Shown: positions 9,153-18,674, counted from the first letter of the stretch. The stretch is DNA of 45,993 nucleotides from Spirochaetia bacterium (GCA_017649605.1 JAGCGL010000036.1:1-45993), one strand, 5' to 3'. Notes: generated from the letters alone by a model not told the origin. Translations and numbers: made by a program.

Positions 9153-11039
9153 TTACTGGAGCTCGAATTCCAATGTCATGCCAGGCTCAACAGGAGTTCC
9201 TGGTGCTGGAGACTGCTTTACTACCCAGCCTTCTCCCCTGATTACCAGATTGAACCTGTCGTCCCGGAAAAGAGGCAGAAGGTGCTTTTTGGAAGCTCCC
9301 GTGAAATCGGGGATAACATCAATAACTGAATAATTCTTATCCTGGCCATTATCGTTTATTGTGCCGTCGAACCCAAGGACTGTATCGCCTTTGCGTGGCA
9401 TTCCTTTATACGAGATTATATCATTGGCCAGCTTACCCACAGCAGGAACTGCAATTCCTGCACCAGTGGTGACCTGTCCCTTAGGATAGAAAACTACATT
9501 GTAGATTATGTACTGAGGGTCTTCTGTCGGGAAGATCGCAAGACAGGAGGCAGTGAACTTTTCTTTGGAGTAGGTTCCAATCTCGGGATCATATACCTGG
9601 GCTGTTCCGGTCTTCATGGACATGCGCACGCCGCCAACATTGTGCCGCCGGGCTGTTCCACGGTCTTGAGAAGCCCGCTCCATCATAAGAAGCATGGAAT
9701 CGGCAATCGAAGGGGAAATAACCTCTTGGATGACATCTGTCCCAGTCTCAAACACCACATGGCCTGTGGCATCCACCACCTTCTTGACCACATGCGGGAC
9801 AAGCAGCTTTCCATGGTTTGCTATAGCTGTAGCAGCCTTTACTATCTGCAGTGCATTTACAGAAATCTCCTGCCCCATCGCCTTGGTGGGCTTTGAATAT
9901 CCAGTCCAATTCTCAACCTTGTTTACTTCTATGACCGCCTCAGAAATCTCTGCTCCAGAAGGAGAGCCGAAACCGAACTGGGTTATCATATAGTAGAAAT
10001 CTTCTTCGCTTACCGACTCAGATGCTGTGCATGTACCCGGGTTGCAGGAATACTTGATTATATCGCCGGTATCTATGTTTCCATGTTTTCCTGTGCACTT
10101 GATCGGAGGGCCTGGCACATTGTAATAAAAGCCGTTGCAGAAAAAACGGGATTCTGGAGTCACTCTCTCCTTGCCCTGCACCGGGGTTGGAAGATGCATG
10201 AATGAACTTATGCTGAATACTTTGAAGACAGAGCCTGGTTCGTAGTTGTAGATAGCTGGTTTATTCCGCTTTATAGAATCGTCTGCATTATATTTTGTAT
10301 AATTGTTCAGATCCAGCTCCGGCATGGATACATAGGCAAGAATCTCTCCTGTCTTGGCATCGGCCACCAGGGTAATAACTCCATCCTGAGGCTCGTACTG
10401 ATCCATGATATCCATAGAAGCCTGCTGGGCAAAGTTCTGTATGTTTACATCTATGGTCAGATAAACCTGATTGCCATAGACAACGCCTGAAAATGCCTCC
10501 TGGTTTCCCACCGGATAGAGGTAGTTGTCCATTTTAAGCTCAATGCCGTCCAGACCTTTATTATCGTCTCCTGCAAAACCTATAAGATGGGATGCCAGCT
10601 CCTTCTCGGGGTAGAGCCGTCCATAGTCGTTATCTACACGGATACCTGAAATTTCGCCGCTTTTAATAAGGTCCTGGATTTTTTCTGCAGATTCGTAGGA
10701 GACTTTGCGGGCCAGCTGTATCAGATCGCCCCCTTTCTTTTCGAATTTCTCCTTTATCTCTTTCTCCGGAATCTCGAGAATCTCAGAAAGCTTTTTTGCC
10801 ACATAATCGGGATTTTTCAAGGTAGGACGCCAACCTGAAACCCTGAAAAGACGGGTCTGGATTGCCAATACTACTCCGTTGCGGTCCAAAATAGGCCCCC
10901 GCTCAATCCTGTAAATATTGCGGGAAGCTGCATCATTCCTGGGGCTTAACACCATAAGATAAAAGTAACGGCATATGAGACCGCAGAGGGAAATAAGAGC
11001 TATTGCAAATATAAATATGGCTTTCTTTGTCTTATCCAT
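9153..11039 (-). CDS. ftsI: FtsI/PBP2-type transpeptidase with C-terminal PASTA domain
   Basis: A 628-residue class B penicillin-binding protein that cross-links peptidoglycan in the periplasm, probably at the division septum. There is a short cytoplasmic tail, one membrane segment (about residues 8-30), and the dimerisation-domain start RGPILDRNGVVLA. The transpeptidase motifs, numbered from the upstream TTG, are SVFK at 271-274, SCN at 332-334 and KTG at 477-479. A single PASTA domain occupies the last roughly 57 residues. The ATG at 11039 follows TATATA by 5 nt without a Shine-Dalgarno site; a TTG three bases upstream is the alternative start. It is divergent from the LysM gene and convergent with thiI. 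The ftsI assignment over a spore- or elongation-type PBP is by resemblance. Confidence 0.88.
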   Translation of the reverse strand: MDKTKKAIFIFAIALISLCGLICRYFYLMVLSPRNDAASRNIYRIERGPILDRNGVVLAIQTRLFRVSGWRPTLKNPDYVAKKLSEILEIPEKEIKEKFEKKGGDLIQLARKVSYESAEKIQDLIKSGEISGIRVDNDYGRLYPEKELASHLIGFAGDDNKGLDGIELKMDNYLYPVGNQEAFSGVVYGNQVYLTIDVNIQNFAQQASMDIMDQYEPQDGVITLVADAKTGEILAYVSMPELDLNNYTKYNADDSIKRNKPAIYNYEPGSVFKVFSISSFMHLPTPVQGKERVTPESRFFCNGFYYNVPGPPIKCTGKHGNIDTGDIIKYSCNPGTCTASESVSEEDFYYMITQFGFGSPSGAEISEAVIEVNKVENWTGYSKPTKAMGQEISVNALQIVKAATAIANHGKLLVPHVVKKVVDATGHVVFETGTDVIQEVISPSIADSMLLMMERASQDRGTARRHNVGGVRMSMKTGTAQVYDPEIGTYSKEKFTASCLAIFPTEDPQYIIYNVVFYPKGQVTTGAGIAVPAVGKLANDIISYKGMPRKGDTVLGFDGTINDNGQDKNYSVIDVIPDFTGASKKHLLPLFRDDRFNLVIRGEGWVVKQSPAPGTPVEPGMTLEFELQ

Positions 11040-11076
11040 CAAAATATATACTAATTTTTATTTTAAATCTTGTCGA

Positions 11077-11082
11077 TACAAT
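11077..11082 (+). promoter_or_regulatory. Possible -10 box of the LysM gene
   Basis: TACAAT ends 11 nt before the ATG at 11094. No clear -35 and no Shine-Dalgarno sequence are visible, so the 5' leader would be very short. The divergent PBP gene has its own TATATA at 11045-11050. Confidence 0.3.
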
Positions 11083-11093
11083 AATTACCCATT

Positions 11094-11558
11094 ATGAACG
11101 AAATATTTAACTACAGTCAGCTTATGACTGAACCACAGGTAGAAACCTGCAAGCAGAAGAAAGACCCAGTACAAATCGACTTAGTTCCGGTGCTTAAGAA
11201 ATGTGCCGGCATACTCTGCAGCAAATTTGTGCTCAAAGGGGCTGCCTGCATTGCAGTAGCCCTGCTGATCTACCACTTGGGCACCATCGTACCTAAGTAT
11301 GAGAAGCCGGCCAGCTTTGCTCTGCCTGAGGATTCAAGCCTGGAGACCATCATGCTCTCATCGTTAGTCTCCGACGGGTCATCCCAAAGCCTGGCTGCAG
11401 AAAGCAGTTCAATAGTGGCCTATTCTGTAAAGGCTGGGGATACTCTTGATAAAATATCCAAGAAATATAAAATCACATCCGAGAAACTGGCTGTCTACAA
11501 CAACATCGAGGATGCAAGAAAGATTTTCCCAGGAATGGTTCTAAGAATTCCACTTTAA
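11094..11558 (+). CDS. Single-pass membrane protein with C-terminal LysM domain
   Basis: A 154-residue protein. A cytoplasmic N-terminal part of about 44 residues is followed by one membrane segment (about 45-66, FVLKGAACIAVALLIYHLG). A low-complexity serine-rich linker and a single LysM domain follow (about 108-154: YSVKAGDTLDKISKKYKI, then [11 protein letters not shown]). LysM domains bind the glycan strands of peptidoglycan, so the protein is likely anchored in the inner membrane with its LysM in the periplasm. It has no catalytic domain. It is divergent from the class B PBP gene and may act in the same cell-wall process. Its last 4 nt overlap the convergent clpC. Confidence 0.85.
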   Translation: MNEIFNYSQLMTEPQVETCKQKKDPVQIDLVPVLKKCAGILCSKFVLKGAACIAVALLIYHLGTIVPKYEKPASFALPEDSSLETIMLSSLVSDGSSQSLAAESSSIVAYSVKAGDTLDKISKKYKITSEKLAVYNNIEDARKIFPGMVLRIPL

Positions 11559-13519
11559 GAAATCAGAATCTTATCCTTAGGCATAGTCACATGTGCCTTG
11601 TCTCCGCTTTTAAGCTCTCTGTTTATAAGCTTAAAGGCAATCTCGTCCTCCAGCTCCTTCTGGATCAGACGCCGCATTGGACGGGCACCGAACTTGGGAT
11701 CAAAGCCTTTTCCGATGAAATATCTCTTTGCCTTCGGAGAGAGCGACAGGGTTATACCTTTCTCCTTAAGCCGGCCTGAAAGCTCTTTAAGCATCAGGTC
11801 AAAGATAGCCTCAATCTCCTTCGGCCTGAGCAGGTCAAACACCACAATCTCGTCAATTCTGTTGAGGAATTCGGGTCTGAAGCTCCGCTTAAGCTCGTTC
11901 AGGGCTGCAGATCTGATAGTGCTTCGGCTCTGGGATTCTTCGTCCCGGCGGAATCCCATTATGGAATCGGATGCAAACTCCCGGGTGCCTGCATTGCTGG
12001 TCATAATTATTACAGCGTTGCGGAAAGAGACCCTGTGCCCCATGCTGTCCTGAATCTCTCCCTCCTCCAGCATCTGCAGAAGCAGGTTGAACACATCGGG
12101 ATGGGCCTTCTCTATCTCGTCGAACAGGATGACACAGTAGGGTTTGCGGCGCACCTTCTCGGTAAGCCAGCCCCCCTCTCCATATCCCACATAACCAGGA
12201 GGTGAACCGACCAGCCGGGATGTGGTGTGTTTTTCCATATAGTCTGACATATCAACGCGGATAAGGGCATCCTCGCTGCCGAAAAGGTACTGTGCCAGCT
12301 GTTTTGCAAGGTAAGTTTTTCCAACACCAGTTGGCCCTAGGAATATGAAAGAACCAAGAGGCCGCTTCGGCGAAGCTATTCCAGCCCTGGAACGGCGTAT
12401 TGCGGCAGAGACAGCCTTTATGGCATCATCCTGGGCTATCACGTGCTGGTGCAGGTGCTCCTCCATCTTCAGAAGCTTCTCCGTCTCGTTCCTGGAGATA
12501 CCGGAAACCGGTATGCCTGTCATGGAGGAGAGGGTGCGGCAGATATCCTCCACATCTATGATATTCCTGCTCAGCTTCAAGGAGGCACGCCACTCCTGAG
12601 CTGTCATATCCAGAGTGTATTTAAGCTTGTTTATCTCGTCCCGCACCTTGGCTGCATTCTCGTAGGCCTGCACCTGTACAAAATGCTTTTTCTCCTCTGT
12701 AAGGCGCTCGATCTTTTCCTCCAGATTCAGCAGTTCGGCAGGCTTTTCCACAAAGGCAATACGGCAGTGTGCCCCCGATTCATCCAAAAGGTCTATAGCT
12801 TTATCGGGCTGCATACGGCTGGTTATATACCGGGTAGAAAGGTCTACAGCAGCCTCCAGGGCCTCATCGCTGAAGCTTACATTATGGAAGTTCTCGTAGT
12901 TGGTGCGTAACCCCTTGAGAATCTCCAGAGTCTGCTCCCTGTCCGGCTCCTCCACCAATATAGTCTGGAAACGACGCTCCAGGGCAGCATCCTTTTCTAT
13001 GTGCCTGCGGTATTCATCCATGGTGGTGGCCCCTATGCACTGGAAAGTGCCTCTGGCCAGAGCAGGCTTAAGTATGTTGGCCGCATCCACTGCCCCCTCG
13101 GATCCGCCGGCGCCTACAATAGTGTGGATCTCGTCTATGAACAGGATCACATCCTTCACCGACTCAACCTCCTTTATCAGGTTCTTAAGCCGTTCCTCGA
13201 ACTCGCCTCTGAACTTGGTGCCAGCCACCAGAGAACCCATATCTATAACCATTATCCGCTTTTCCAGGAACACCTCGGGGGCAGTCCCCTGGGCAATCCT
13301 GTGGGCAAAGCCTTCTACAATAGCAGTCTTGCCTACTCCCGGCTCCCCTATAAGCACAGGGTTGTTCTTCCGCCGCCGGGCCAGTATATGCATAAGTCTG
13401 TTTATCTCTCTATCGCGTCCCACTATCGGATCCAGCTGCCTGGAGGATGCCATAAGCACCAGGTCTCTGGCAAAGCTGTCCAGCATAGGGGTTTTGCTCT
13501 TTACCGCTTCCTTAACCAA
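11555..13519 (-). CDS. clpC: ClpC-type AAA+ unfoldase lacking the N-domain
   Basis: A 654-residue Hsp100 unfoldase that feeds proteins to ClpP. D1 carries GEPGVGKT and [10 protein letters not shown] short middle domain contains a UVR-like coiled segment ([20 protein letters not shown]), and D2 carries GPTGVGKT and [10 protein letters not shown]. The ClpP-docking loop is present as SIMGF. The usual repeated Clp N-domain of about 140 residues is absent: the protein begins at [14 protein letters not shown], which matches the linker just before D1 in ClpC. The start is TTG at 13519 with GGAGG 6 nt upstream, and it overlaps the mcsB stop by 8 nt, so no missing upstream exon-like segment can be hidden there. 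In Bacillus the N-domain binds adaptors and phosphoarginine. Confidence 0.93.
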   Translation of the reverse strand: MVKEAVKSKTPMLDSFARDLVLMASSRQLDPIVGRDREINRLMHILARRRKNNPVLIGEPGVGKTAIVEGFAHRIAQGTAPEVFLEKRIMVIDMGSLVAGTKFRGEFEERLKNLIKEVESVKDVILFIDEIHTIVGAGGSEGAVDAANILKPALARGTFQCIGATTMDEYRRHIEKDAALERRFQTILVEEPDREQTLEILKGLRTNYENFHNVSFSDEALEAAVDLSTRYITSRMQPDKAIDLLDESGAHCRIAFVEKPAELLNLEEKIERLTEEKKHFVQVQAYENAAKVRDEINKLKYTLDMTAQEWRASLKLSRNIIDVEDICRTLSSMTGIPVSGISRNETEKLLKMEEHLHQHVIAQDDAIKAVSAAIRRSRAGIASPKRPLGSFIFLGPTGVGKTYLAKQLAQYLFGSEDALIRVDMSDYMEKHTTSRLVGSPPGYVGYGEGGWLTEKVRRKPYCVILFDEIEKAHPDVFNLLLQMLEEGEIQDSMGHRVSFRNAVIIMTSNAGTREFASDSIMGFRRDEESQSRSTIRSAALNELKRSFRPEFLNRIDEIVVFDLLRPKEIEAIFDLMLKELSGRLKEKGITLSLSPKAKRYFIGKGFDPKFGARPMRRLIQKELEDEIAFKLINRELKSGDKAHVTMPKDKILIS

Positions 13520-14528
13520 TCGAAGCCTCCTTTATTCCCAGCTTCTTACGCAGGGCTGCCGCACGCAGGATATCAACATCTATATCATCCCTATCGAAAG
13601 GTCCTACCATGGCGTCGGCAAGCACATGGTACTTCTGCATCTCTATGAAAAGGGAATCCAGGTTATCAGGCATATCCTTAAGTATGCCTGCGCAGACTCC
13701 CAGCTTAATATCTGCTATCAGCTCAAGGGCATCCCATATAGTCAGTTTCCTGCAATACCGGATGACACCGTAAGAGCGCATCACCTTGTCCTCTATATCA
13801 AGGCGGCGCACCTCCATAATATGATTCCGGGCCTCCCGCTCCATATCCACAATATGGGAATAGATATCGTTCATGCGAGTCAGGAGATCCATGGGGCTGC
13901 TTCCGGTTGCCATCTGATTCTCTATGAGGAAGATGCACCCTTTAGGGGTAGAATCGAGAGTATCCACATACCCTTTCACCTGCACACCTGATGAGTCTGC
14001 AGTCTTGAAGAACTGATCCAGCTTTCCATCCAGCGCAAGACCTGGAAGGAACATGGTTGCATACACATGGAGCCCGGTGCCACAGTCATCCACTGCCGAG
14101 GTAAGGTATCCAAACTTAGGATAATTCTGGAACTCGAACACAGTGCGGAGCCGTTTTTCCACATCGGAGCAGCTGTTGTAGGCCGAAAAGATATCAAGGC
14201 CGGGGATAAAGCATTTTATCCGGATGTGATCGTCTTCGTTGAAGATTACAAAAGGTCTTACTCCGGGGGAAGTGGCCACATATTTTCCCGAGCTTACTAT
14301 AGACTCGGGGTTGATGATATTTTTCTCAACCATAAGCTGGCGCTTGGAGAAAGAGAGCTCATCCAGGGCACGGAATGTAAAATCGGGAAGCTTGTCCATA
14401 GCCTCGCCCTGCTGCAGATTCAGAGAACCCACCTCGGTTCCGGTAAGGCGGGAAAAGTATTTCCAGTCCTTCATATTACGGGCTAAACGCACATAGGAAT
14501 GAAGGACCACATCAGTACATAGATCCAT
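13512..14528 (-). CDS. mcsB: McsB-like protein-arginine kinase homologue with altered catalytic motifs
   Basis: A 338-residue phosphagen-kinase-fold protein. Recognisable McsB segments are VRLARN near the N terminus, [30 protein letters not shown], the GTGL loop, [12 protein letters not shown] and [14 protein letters not shown]. From memory of the Bacillus protein several conserved residues are replaced. The SSRIRLARN motif is HSYVRLARN. The CPTNxGTGLR loop is [10 protein letters not shown], losing the cysteine and the phosphate-binding arginine. The RGxYGEGS segment is KGYVDTLDS. The C-terminal RDxxRAA phosphoarginine-pocket motif is VDILRAA. The fold seems kept while catalysis may be weak or lost. 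It lies 1 nt after mcsA and overlaps clpC by 8 nt. Confidence 0.82.
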   Translation of the reverse strand: MDLCTDVVLHSYVRLARNMKDWKYFSRLTGTEVGSLNLQQGEAMDKLPDFTFRALDELSFSKRQLMVEKNIINPESIVSSGKYVATSPGVRPFVIFNEDDHIRIKCFIPGLDIFSAYNSCSDVEKRLRTVFEFQNYPKFGYLTSAVDDCGTGLHVYATMFLPGLALDGKLDQFFKTADSSGVQVKGYVDTLDSTPKGCIFLIENQMATGSSPMDLLTRMNDIYSHIVDMEREARNHIMEVRRLDIEDKVMRSYGVIRYCRKLTIWDALELIADIKLGVCAGILKDMPDNLDSLFIEMQKYHVLADAMVGPFDRDDIDVDILRAAALRKKLGIKEASIG

Positions 14529-14529
14529 A

Positions 14530-15021
14530 TTAATCCACCAGCGCCTTTATTTTATCCCTGATTACGGCAGCCGATTCGTAGTCCTCGATAGAGACTGCCT
14601 GCTCCAGCTTTTTCTCAAGTGCTTTCTTGTATTCTGCCTGGGAAATGACCTCCCGGACCGGTCCCCTGGCCCTTCCCCCCTTCTGATGGTTTGCACCTGG
14701 ATTCTTGAAATAGGAGGAAAGATATTCGTCGAAGTATTCGTAGCACTGGCTGCATCCTACAGTTCCATGCTTCTTCACTTCGGCCAGGGTGGTGTTGCAG
14801 TTGTGGCACACCACATTCATATCATCGGGGTTAAGCCCCTTCTTAAAGTTCTTGAGCTTTTCTAAAAGAGCAGGAATATGGATGGAGTTCTCCTGCCCTA
14901 TCTGAAAACCGTTCTTGACAGCACAGCTTTCGCACAGATTCAGGGAAACATCGTTCTTTCCATTCATAATCTGCCGTATATGCATAATGGCATTGTCGTT
15001 GCCACAGATATCACAGATCAA
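14530..15021 (-). CDS. mcsA: McsA-like zinc-binding UVR-domain protein
   Basis: A 163-residue partner of McsB. It has four CxxC pairs in two zinc-binding modules (CDICGN with CESC near the N terminus, CHNC with CSQC at about residues 72-98). A C-terminal UVR domain follows (YKKALEKKLEQAVSIEDYESAAVIRDKI). In Firmicutes McsA activates McsB and tethers it to ClpC. The start is TTG at 15021, overlapping the apbE stop as TTGA, with a GAGGTG site about 7 nt upstream. The zinc ligands are all intact, unlike the altered motifs of its McsB partner. Confidence 0.9.
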   Translation of the reverse strand: MICDICGNDNAIMHIRQIMNGKNDVSLNLCESCAVKNGFQIGQENSIHIPALLEKLKNFKKGLNPDDMNVVCHNCNTTLAEVKKHGTVGCSQCYEYFDEYLSSYFKNPGANHQKGGRARGPVREVISQAEYKKALEKKLEQAVSIEDYESAAVIRDKIKALVD

Positions 15022-16058
15022 AACGCACCTCGCATTGTAAAATTCCGGTCGGTAAGGGTAAAAGAGTCCTTAAGGCCGGAAGAAATATAAACTTCCTTAT
15101 CCTTGGTGATGCATATAGCCTCTGCACCGCCGGTCCTCTCCACCAGTGCCATCCCCTTCTCAAGCCCCAGGGCAAAGACTGCGGTAGAAAGGGCATCTCC
15201 GGCCGCCGATTCCTGGGTCAAAATAGAGACGCCAGCCAGATTGTTCTCCACAGGATAGCCGGTTCTGACATCAAAGATATGATGATACCGCTTTCCATCC
15301 TGCTCAAAGAACCGCTCGTAGATGCCGGATGTAACTACAGAGCCCTCTTCCAGGGTCACCACCCCTATGGCAGAACCCCGGCCGCCGAATGGATCCTGGA
15401 TTCCTATGCGGAAACTGCTGCCATCAGGCTTTTTGCCAAAGACCAGGATATTGCCACCCAAGTCTATAATACCGCCACCAGCACCGCCAGATACCAGAAA
15501 ATCTCTAACCTGGTCAGCTATATAACCTTTGGCTATGCCACCTAGGTCCACAGCCAGCTCCTTGGCCGGCAGGAACGCGCTGCTGTTTGCAGCATCCAGC
15601 ACCAAATTGCGGTAATCCACCAGACCGACAGCATGCTCAAGCTTATCTCTGGCAGGAACTGCCGCATGGTCTGTTCCTATGCCCCACAGCTCCACCACCG
15701 GGTCTATGGTCACATCAAACATCCCTTCTGATAAGATACTATATTTCTGGGCTATCGTCAAAAGTTGGAACACCGGTTCAGAGAGAACTACGGCCGAAAC
15801 CCCCGCATTGCGGTTAAGGGAAGAGATCTCGCTTTCTGGAATGTTTTTGCTTATTTTATTCTCAAGTTGGGAGATAAGGGAAAAAGAGGCCGGCAGCAGA
15901 GCCTGCTTTGAGCTGTCAAAGAGAGAGACAGAGCATACTGTCCCCAGAGCCAGCTCTGTCTGCCGGATAGGTTTGGGTTTTCCAGTGCAGCCACATACAA
16001 TCAGGGCTGCTAAAACTATTAAAACTGCACTTTTAAAAAACCGTGTCTTAGAAATCAT
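15018..16058 (-). CDS. apbE: FAD:protein FMN transferase (ApbE), lipoprotein
   Basis: A 346-residue flavin transferase that links FMN covalently to threonine residues of target proteins such as Nqr/Rnf subunits, usually in the periplasm. The N-terminal signal ends in a lipobox-like IVCGC, so it is probably a lipoprotein. The family motifs are present: FDVTIDPVVELWG, AVDLGGIAKGYIAD, the glycine-rich GGIIDLGGNI and HHIFDVRTGYP. In Treponema pallidum the corresponding lipoprotein also acts as a flavin-trafficking FAD pyrophosphatase (established for that species, not shown here). It overlaps the ACT gene upstream by 11 nt and mcsA downstream by 4 nt, inside a six-gene operon. No Rnf or Nqr genes are in the window. 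Confidence 0.9.
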   Translation of the reverse strand: MISKTRFFKSAVLIVLAALIVCGCTGKPKPIRQTELALGTVCSVSLFDSSKQALLPASFSLISQLENKISKNIPESEISSLNRNAGVSAVVLSEPVFQLLTIAQKYSILSEGMFDVTIDPVVELWGIGTDHAAVPARDKLEHAVGLVDYRNLVLDAANSSAFLPAKELAVDLGGIAKGYIADQVRDFLVSGGAGGGIIDLGGNILVFGKKPDGSSFRIGIQDPFGGRGSAIGVVTLEEGSVVTSGIYERFFEQDGKRYHHIFDVRTGYPVENNLAGVSILTQESAAGDALSTAVFALGLEKGMALVERTGGAEAICITKDKEVYISSGLKDSFTLTDRNFTMRGAF

Positions 16059-16470
16059 CTCCAGATATTGTCACCAATGCGTTGTCACGAGCTATCTTAA
16101 GGCCCTGCTCCACATTGGCAACCTTGAAGATGACTATGGATTTGCCATCCTTCTGCTCCAGTGTCGCGTACAGGTATTCGATGTTCACACCGTTATCCTT
16201 GAACAGCTTCATGATCTTATACAGTCCGCCCGGCTCGTCCGAAACCTCGATGCCCAGCACTCTGGTTACCCGGGTGGTGAACTCATTTGCCTCCAGCACT
16301 TCCCGTGCCTTCTCGTAGTTGTTCGCAATGATTCTGAGTATGCCGAAGTCGGCTGTGTCGGCAATAGTCATGGCCCGCAGGTTTATGCCTGCTTCTGCAA
16401 GCACTCTGGTAACCTCGGCAATACGACCCGATTTATTCTCAAGAAAAACTGAAATCTGGTTAATTGTCAT
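16048..16470 (-). CDS. Tandem ACT-domain protein
   Basis: A 140-residue protein made of two ACT domains (about 3-65 and 70-135). Each begins with a beta strand and a glycine-containing ligand loop (ENKSGRIAEVTRVLAEAGIN and DEPGGLYKIMKLFKDNGVN). ACT domains bind amino acids and usually act as regulatory modules. It lies 11 nt downstream of the phenylacetate-CoA ligase gene. ACT proteins are often paired with that ligase in anaerobes, so a role in sensing aromatic amino acids for the ligase is plausible (inference). Confidence 0.85.
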   Translation of the reverse strand: MTINQISVFLENKSGRIAEVTRVLAEAGINLRAMTIADTADFGILRIIANNYEKAREVLEANEFTTRVTRVLGIEVSDEPGGLYKIMKLFKDNGVNIEYLYATLEQKDGKSIVIFKVANVEQGLKIARDNALVTISGDDF

Positions 16471-16481
16471 ACATTCCTCCT

Positions 16482-17783
16482 TCAGATAACTCTGTTATCA
16501 ATTACTCTCTTGGCCTTGCCCTCAGATCTTGTGATTGACATAGGCTCAACCAGTCTTATTTTAGCATAGATTCCAAGTTTTGACTTAACTGAATTGTAAA
16601 TTCTATTCTTAAGTGATTCCAGATCCTTGGTCTCGTCGGAGAATGTGTTCTCGTCCATCTCGACCTTGATCTCCATCTCGTCCAGATGATTATCGCCGCG
16701 TGTAAGGATAATCTGGTAGTTAGGGGTGATTCCCTTGATCTGGATAAGGAGCTGCTCAACCTGGGATGGGAATACATTGACACCCTTGATGATAAGCATG
16801 TCGTCAACACGGCCGAAGAGCCTGTGCATCTTGATGGTGGTCCGTCCGCAGGCACACTCTTCCCTGTACAGGTAGGTGATATCGCGTGTCCTGTAGCGGA
16901 TAAGCGGAGTTCCTTCCTTCTTAAGTGTTGTAATTACAAGCTCTCCCTTCTCGCCATACGGCAGAACCTCGCCAGTCGCAGGGTTGATCACTTCCGGATA
17001 GAAGAGGTCCTCGTTCACATGCAGACCGCTCTGGACCTCGCACTCGCTGGATACACCAGGACCGGTTATCTCTGTAAGTCCGTAGATATCGTAAGCCTTG
17101 ATTCCCAGCTTCTTCTCGATCTCCTTGCGCATATTGTCGCTCCAAGGCTCTGCCCCCATGCAGCCGATCCTAAGCTTAAGCTGATTGCGGTCTATGCCCA
17201 TCTTTGCCAGCACCTCGGAGATATAGAGGGCATAGGATGGGGTACAGGTCATCACTGTTGTCCCGAAGTCGCGCATGAAGTTGATCTGCCGCTCGGTGTT
17301 TCCTGAGGAGATAGGAAGCACTGTCATACCGATCTTCTGGCCGCCGTAGTGGGCGCCAAGTCCACCTGTGAAAAGGCCGTATCCGTATCCGTTCTGGAGC
17401 ACATCCTCTGGACCTGCGCCAGCCATGGTAAGGGTTCTGGCCATTCCTTCGGCCCAGCCGCCCAGGTCGTTCCGTGTATATGCATCCACCACCGGAATAC
17501 CTGTGGTGCCCGATGATGTGTGGACTTCCACAATATCCTTCATAGGCACTGCCAGAAGGCCGTACGGATAGGTGTCCCGCAGGTCTGTCTTGGTGGTGAA
17601 TGGAAGGTATTTGATATCCTCAAGGGATCTTATATCTTCCGGCTTGACCTTCATCTCGTCAAACCGCTGCTTATAAAAAGGAACTTTCTCATATACTTTC
17701 TTTGCCAGCTTCTGAAGATCAGCAAGCTGCTGTTTCTCTCTTACTTCCTGTTTCGCCTGTTCGGCTTCCGGATTCCAAATCAT
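16482..17783 (-). CDS. paaK: Phenylacetate-CoA ligase-type adenylate-forming enzyme
   Basis: A 433-residue cytoplasmic enzyme that activates an aryl acid to its CoA thioester through an acyl-adenylate. The P-loop-like HTSSGTTGIPVVDAYT, the YGLTEITGPGVSSEC adenylate motif and the RTRDITYL segment are typical of PaaK. Such enzymes in anaerobes accompany 2-oxoacid oxidoreductases in aromatic amino acid fermentation, acting on phenylacetate or indoleacetate. The start at 17783 is chosen because AGGAGG lies 7 nt upstream and it gives the normal family length; an in-frame extension to 17849 has no homology-like content. It is the first gene of the operon ending in clpC. Confidence 0.9.
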   Translation of the reverse strand: MIWNPEAEQAKQEVREKQQLADLQKLAKKVYEKVPFYKQRFDEMKVKPEDIRSLEDIKYLPFTTKTDLRDTYPYGLLAVPMKDIVEVHTSSGTTGIPVVDAYTRNDLGGWAEGMARTLTMAGAGPEDVLQNGYGYGLFTGGLGAHYGGQKIGMTVLPISSGNTERQINFMRDFGTTVMTCTPSYALYISEVLAKMGIDRNQLKLRIGCMGAEPWSDNMRKEIEKKLGIKAYDIYGLTEITGPGVSSECEVQSGLHVNEDLFYPEVINPATGEVLPYGEKGELVITTLKKEGTPLIRYRTRDITYLYREECACGRTTIKMHRLFGRVDDMLIIKGVNVFPSQVEQLLIQIKGITPNYQIILTRGDNHLDEMEIKVEMDENTFSDETKDLESLKNRIYNSVKSKLGIYAKIRLVEPMSITRSEGKAKRVIDNRVI

Positions 17784-17856
17784 ATCTGAACCTCCTGTTC
17801 TTGAGAAAACCCTACTTTCTTCCTTCGAAAAAAAAAAGATATATAACAAAAAATTA

Positions 17857-17884
17857 TTGAAAATTTCCGCCGTAATGTTATAGT
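17857..17884 (+). promoter_or_regulatory. Promoter of the 17891 membrane protein gene (leaderless)
   Basis: TTGAAA (17857-17862), a 16-bp spacer and an extended -10 (TG at 17876-17877, TATAGT 17879-17884) end 6 nt before the ATG. No Shine-Dalgarno sequence is visible. Confidence 0.55.
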
Positions 17885-17890
17885 TAAGCT

Positions 17891-18667
17891 ATGGCTGTAC
17901 TGAGCAAACGGAATATAATAATCATCAGTTTCAATATTTTCTCTGCCGTATCCATCCTGTTTTTCATCGGGCTTCTTGCCTATCTCTCCAAAGGGCTGCC
18001 CCAGACTTTCGGTCAGATGCTGACCAGCCCCAACGTCCTAATACCCAGCATAACCATTATCTTCTCGGTATTCTCTGTATATTTCATCCGCAAGTTTTTC
18101 CTGCAGAACACCCGGGCAGAAATCTTCTTCTTCCTTATCTTCCTGCTCACCCTGAACTTCGACGGAATAAGGTCTATCATCTATATCCTGGAACAGCTGG
18201 ACAAGCCTGAATCATATGTCCTTATCCTGACCCGGCTGGCATATTTCGGCAAGATCTTAGGTGTTTTTGCACTCCTCTGCTTTGCCATGATGACTATCGA
18301 CACCGAATACAAACCCTTTGCAACCCTGCTCAGCGCTATAGCGCTTTTTGCCCTGTTTGTGGCCATACTGCTGCCATTCACTCCTAACAAAGGGGTCAAT
18401 GCCCTGTTCGTTCCAGGCCTTGATTTCTTCTTCACTGCCCTGCTTATAATCAAAGTCCTGACCGTCCTTACCCTGGCCTTCAACTATCTGCAGAACCGGA
18501 ACTGGGAGTATCTGAACCTTGCTGTGAGCATGATATTCATCCTCTCCGGGAGCCACACTCTGTTCTATACAGCCTCTCCTTTCGGGGCATTCATCGGAAT
18601 GGCATTCCTTGCCACCGGCACAGTGTTTATCTCATACCGTATCCACAAGCTCTATCTGTGGAACTGA
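17891..18667 (+). CDS. Polytopic membrane protein of unknown function
   Basis: A 258-residue protein that I do not recognise. Seven or eight hydrophobic segments fill nearly the whole length (for example about 10-32, 46-68, 74-94, 106-132, 140-162, 170-195, 205-222 and 228-250), with only short loops. The arrangement resembles 7TM sensory membrane domains, but no soluble signalling domain is attached. It is divergent from paaK and precedes def by 53 bp, with an own promoter in front of def. No catalytic motif can be seen. Confidence 0.75.
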   Translation: MAVLSKRNIIIISFNIFSAVSILFFIGLLAYLSKGLPQTFGQMLTSPNVLIPSITIIFSVFSVYFIRKFFLQNTRAEIFFFLIFLLTLNFDGIRSIIYILEQLDKPESYVLILTRLAYFGKILGVFALLCFAMMTIDTEYKPFATLLSAIALFALFVAILLPFTPNKGVNALFVPGLDFFFTALLIIKVLTVLTLAFNYLQNRNWEYLNLAVSMIFILSGSHTLFYTASPFGAFIGMAFLATGTVFISYRIHKLYLWN

Positions 18668-18674
18668 CAATATC

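Noticed and set aside
12900-13991. Long open frame (363 codons) on the plus strand across clpC and mcsB
   Set aside because: It is antisense to two well-conserved genes, its translation has no recognisable domain, and no promoter or ribosome-binding site precedes it.
15018-16058. Secreted peptidase or other lipoprotein instead of ApbE
   Set aside because: The DLGGIAKGY and HHIFDVRTGYP motifs are specific to FMN transferases.
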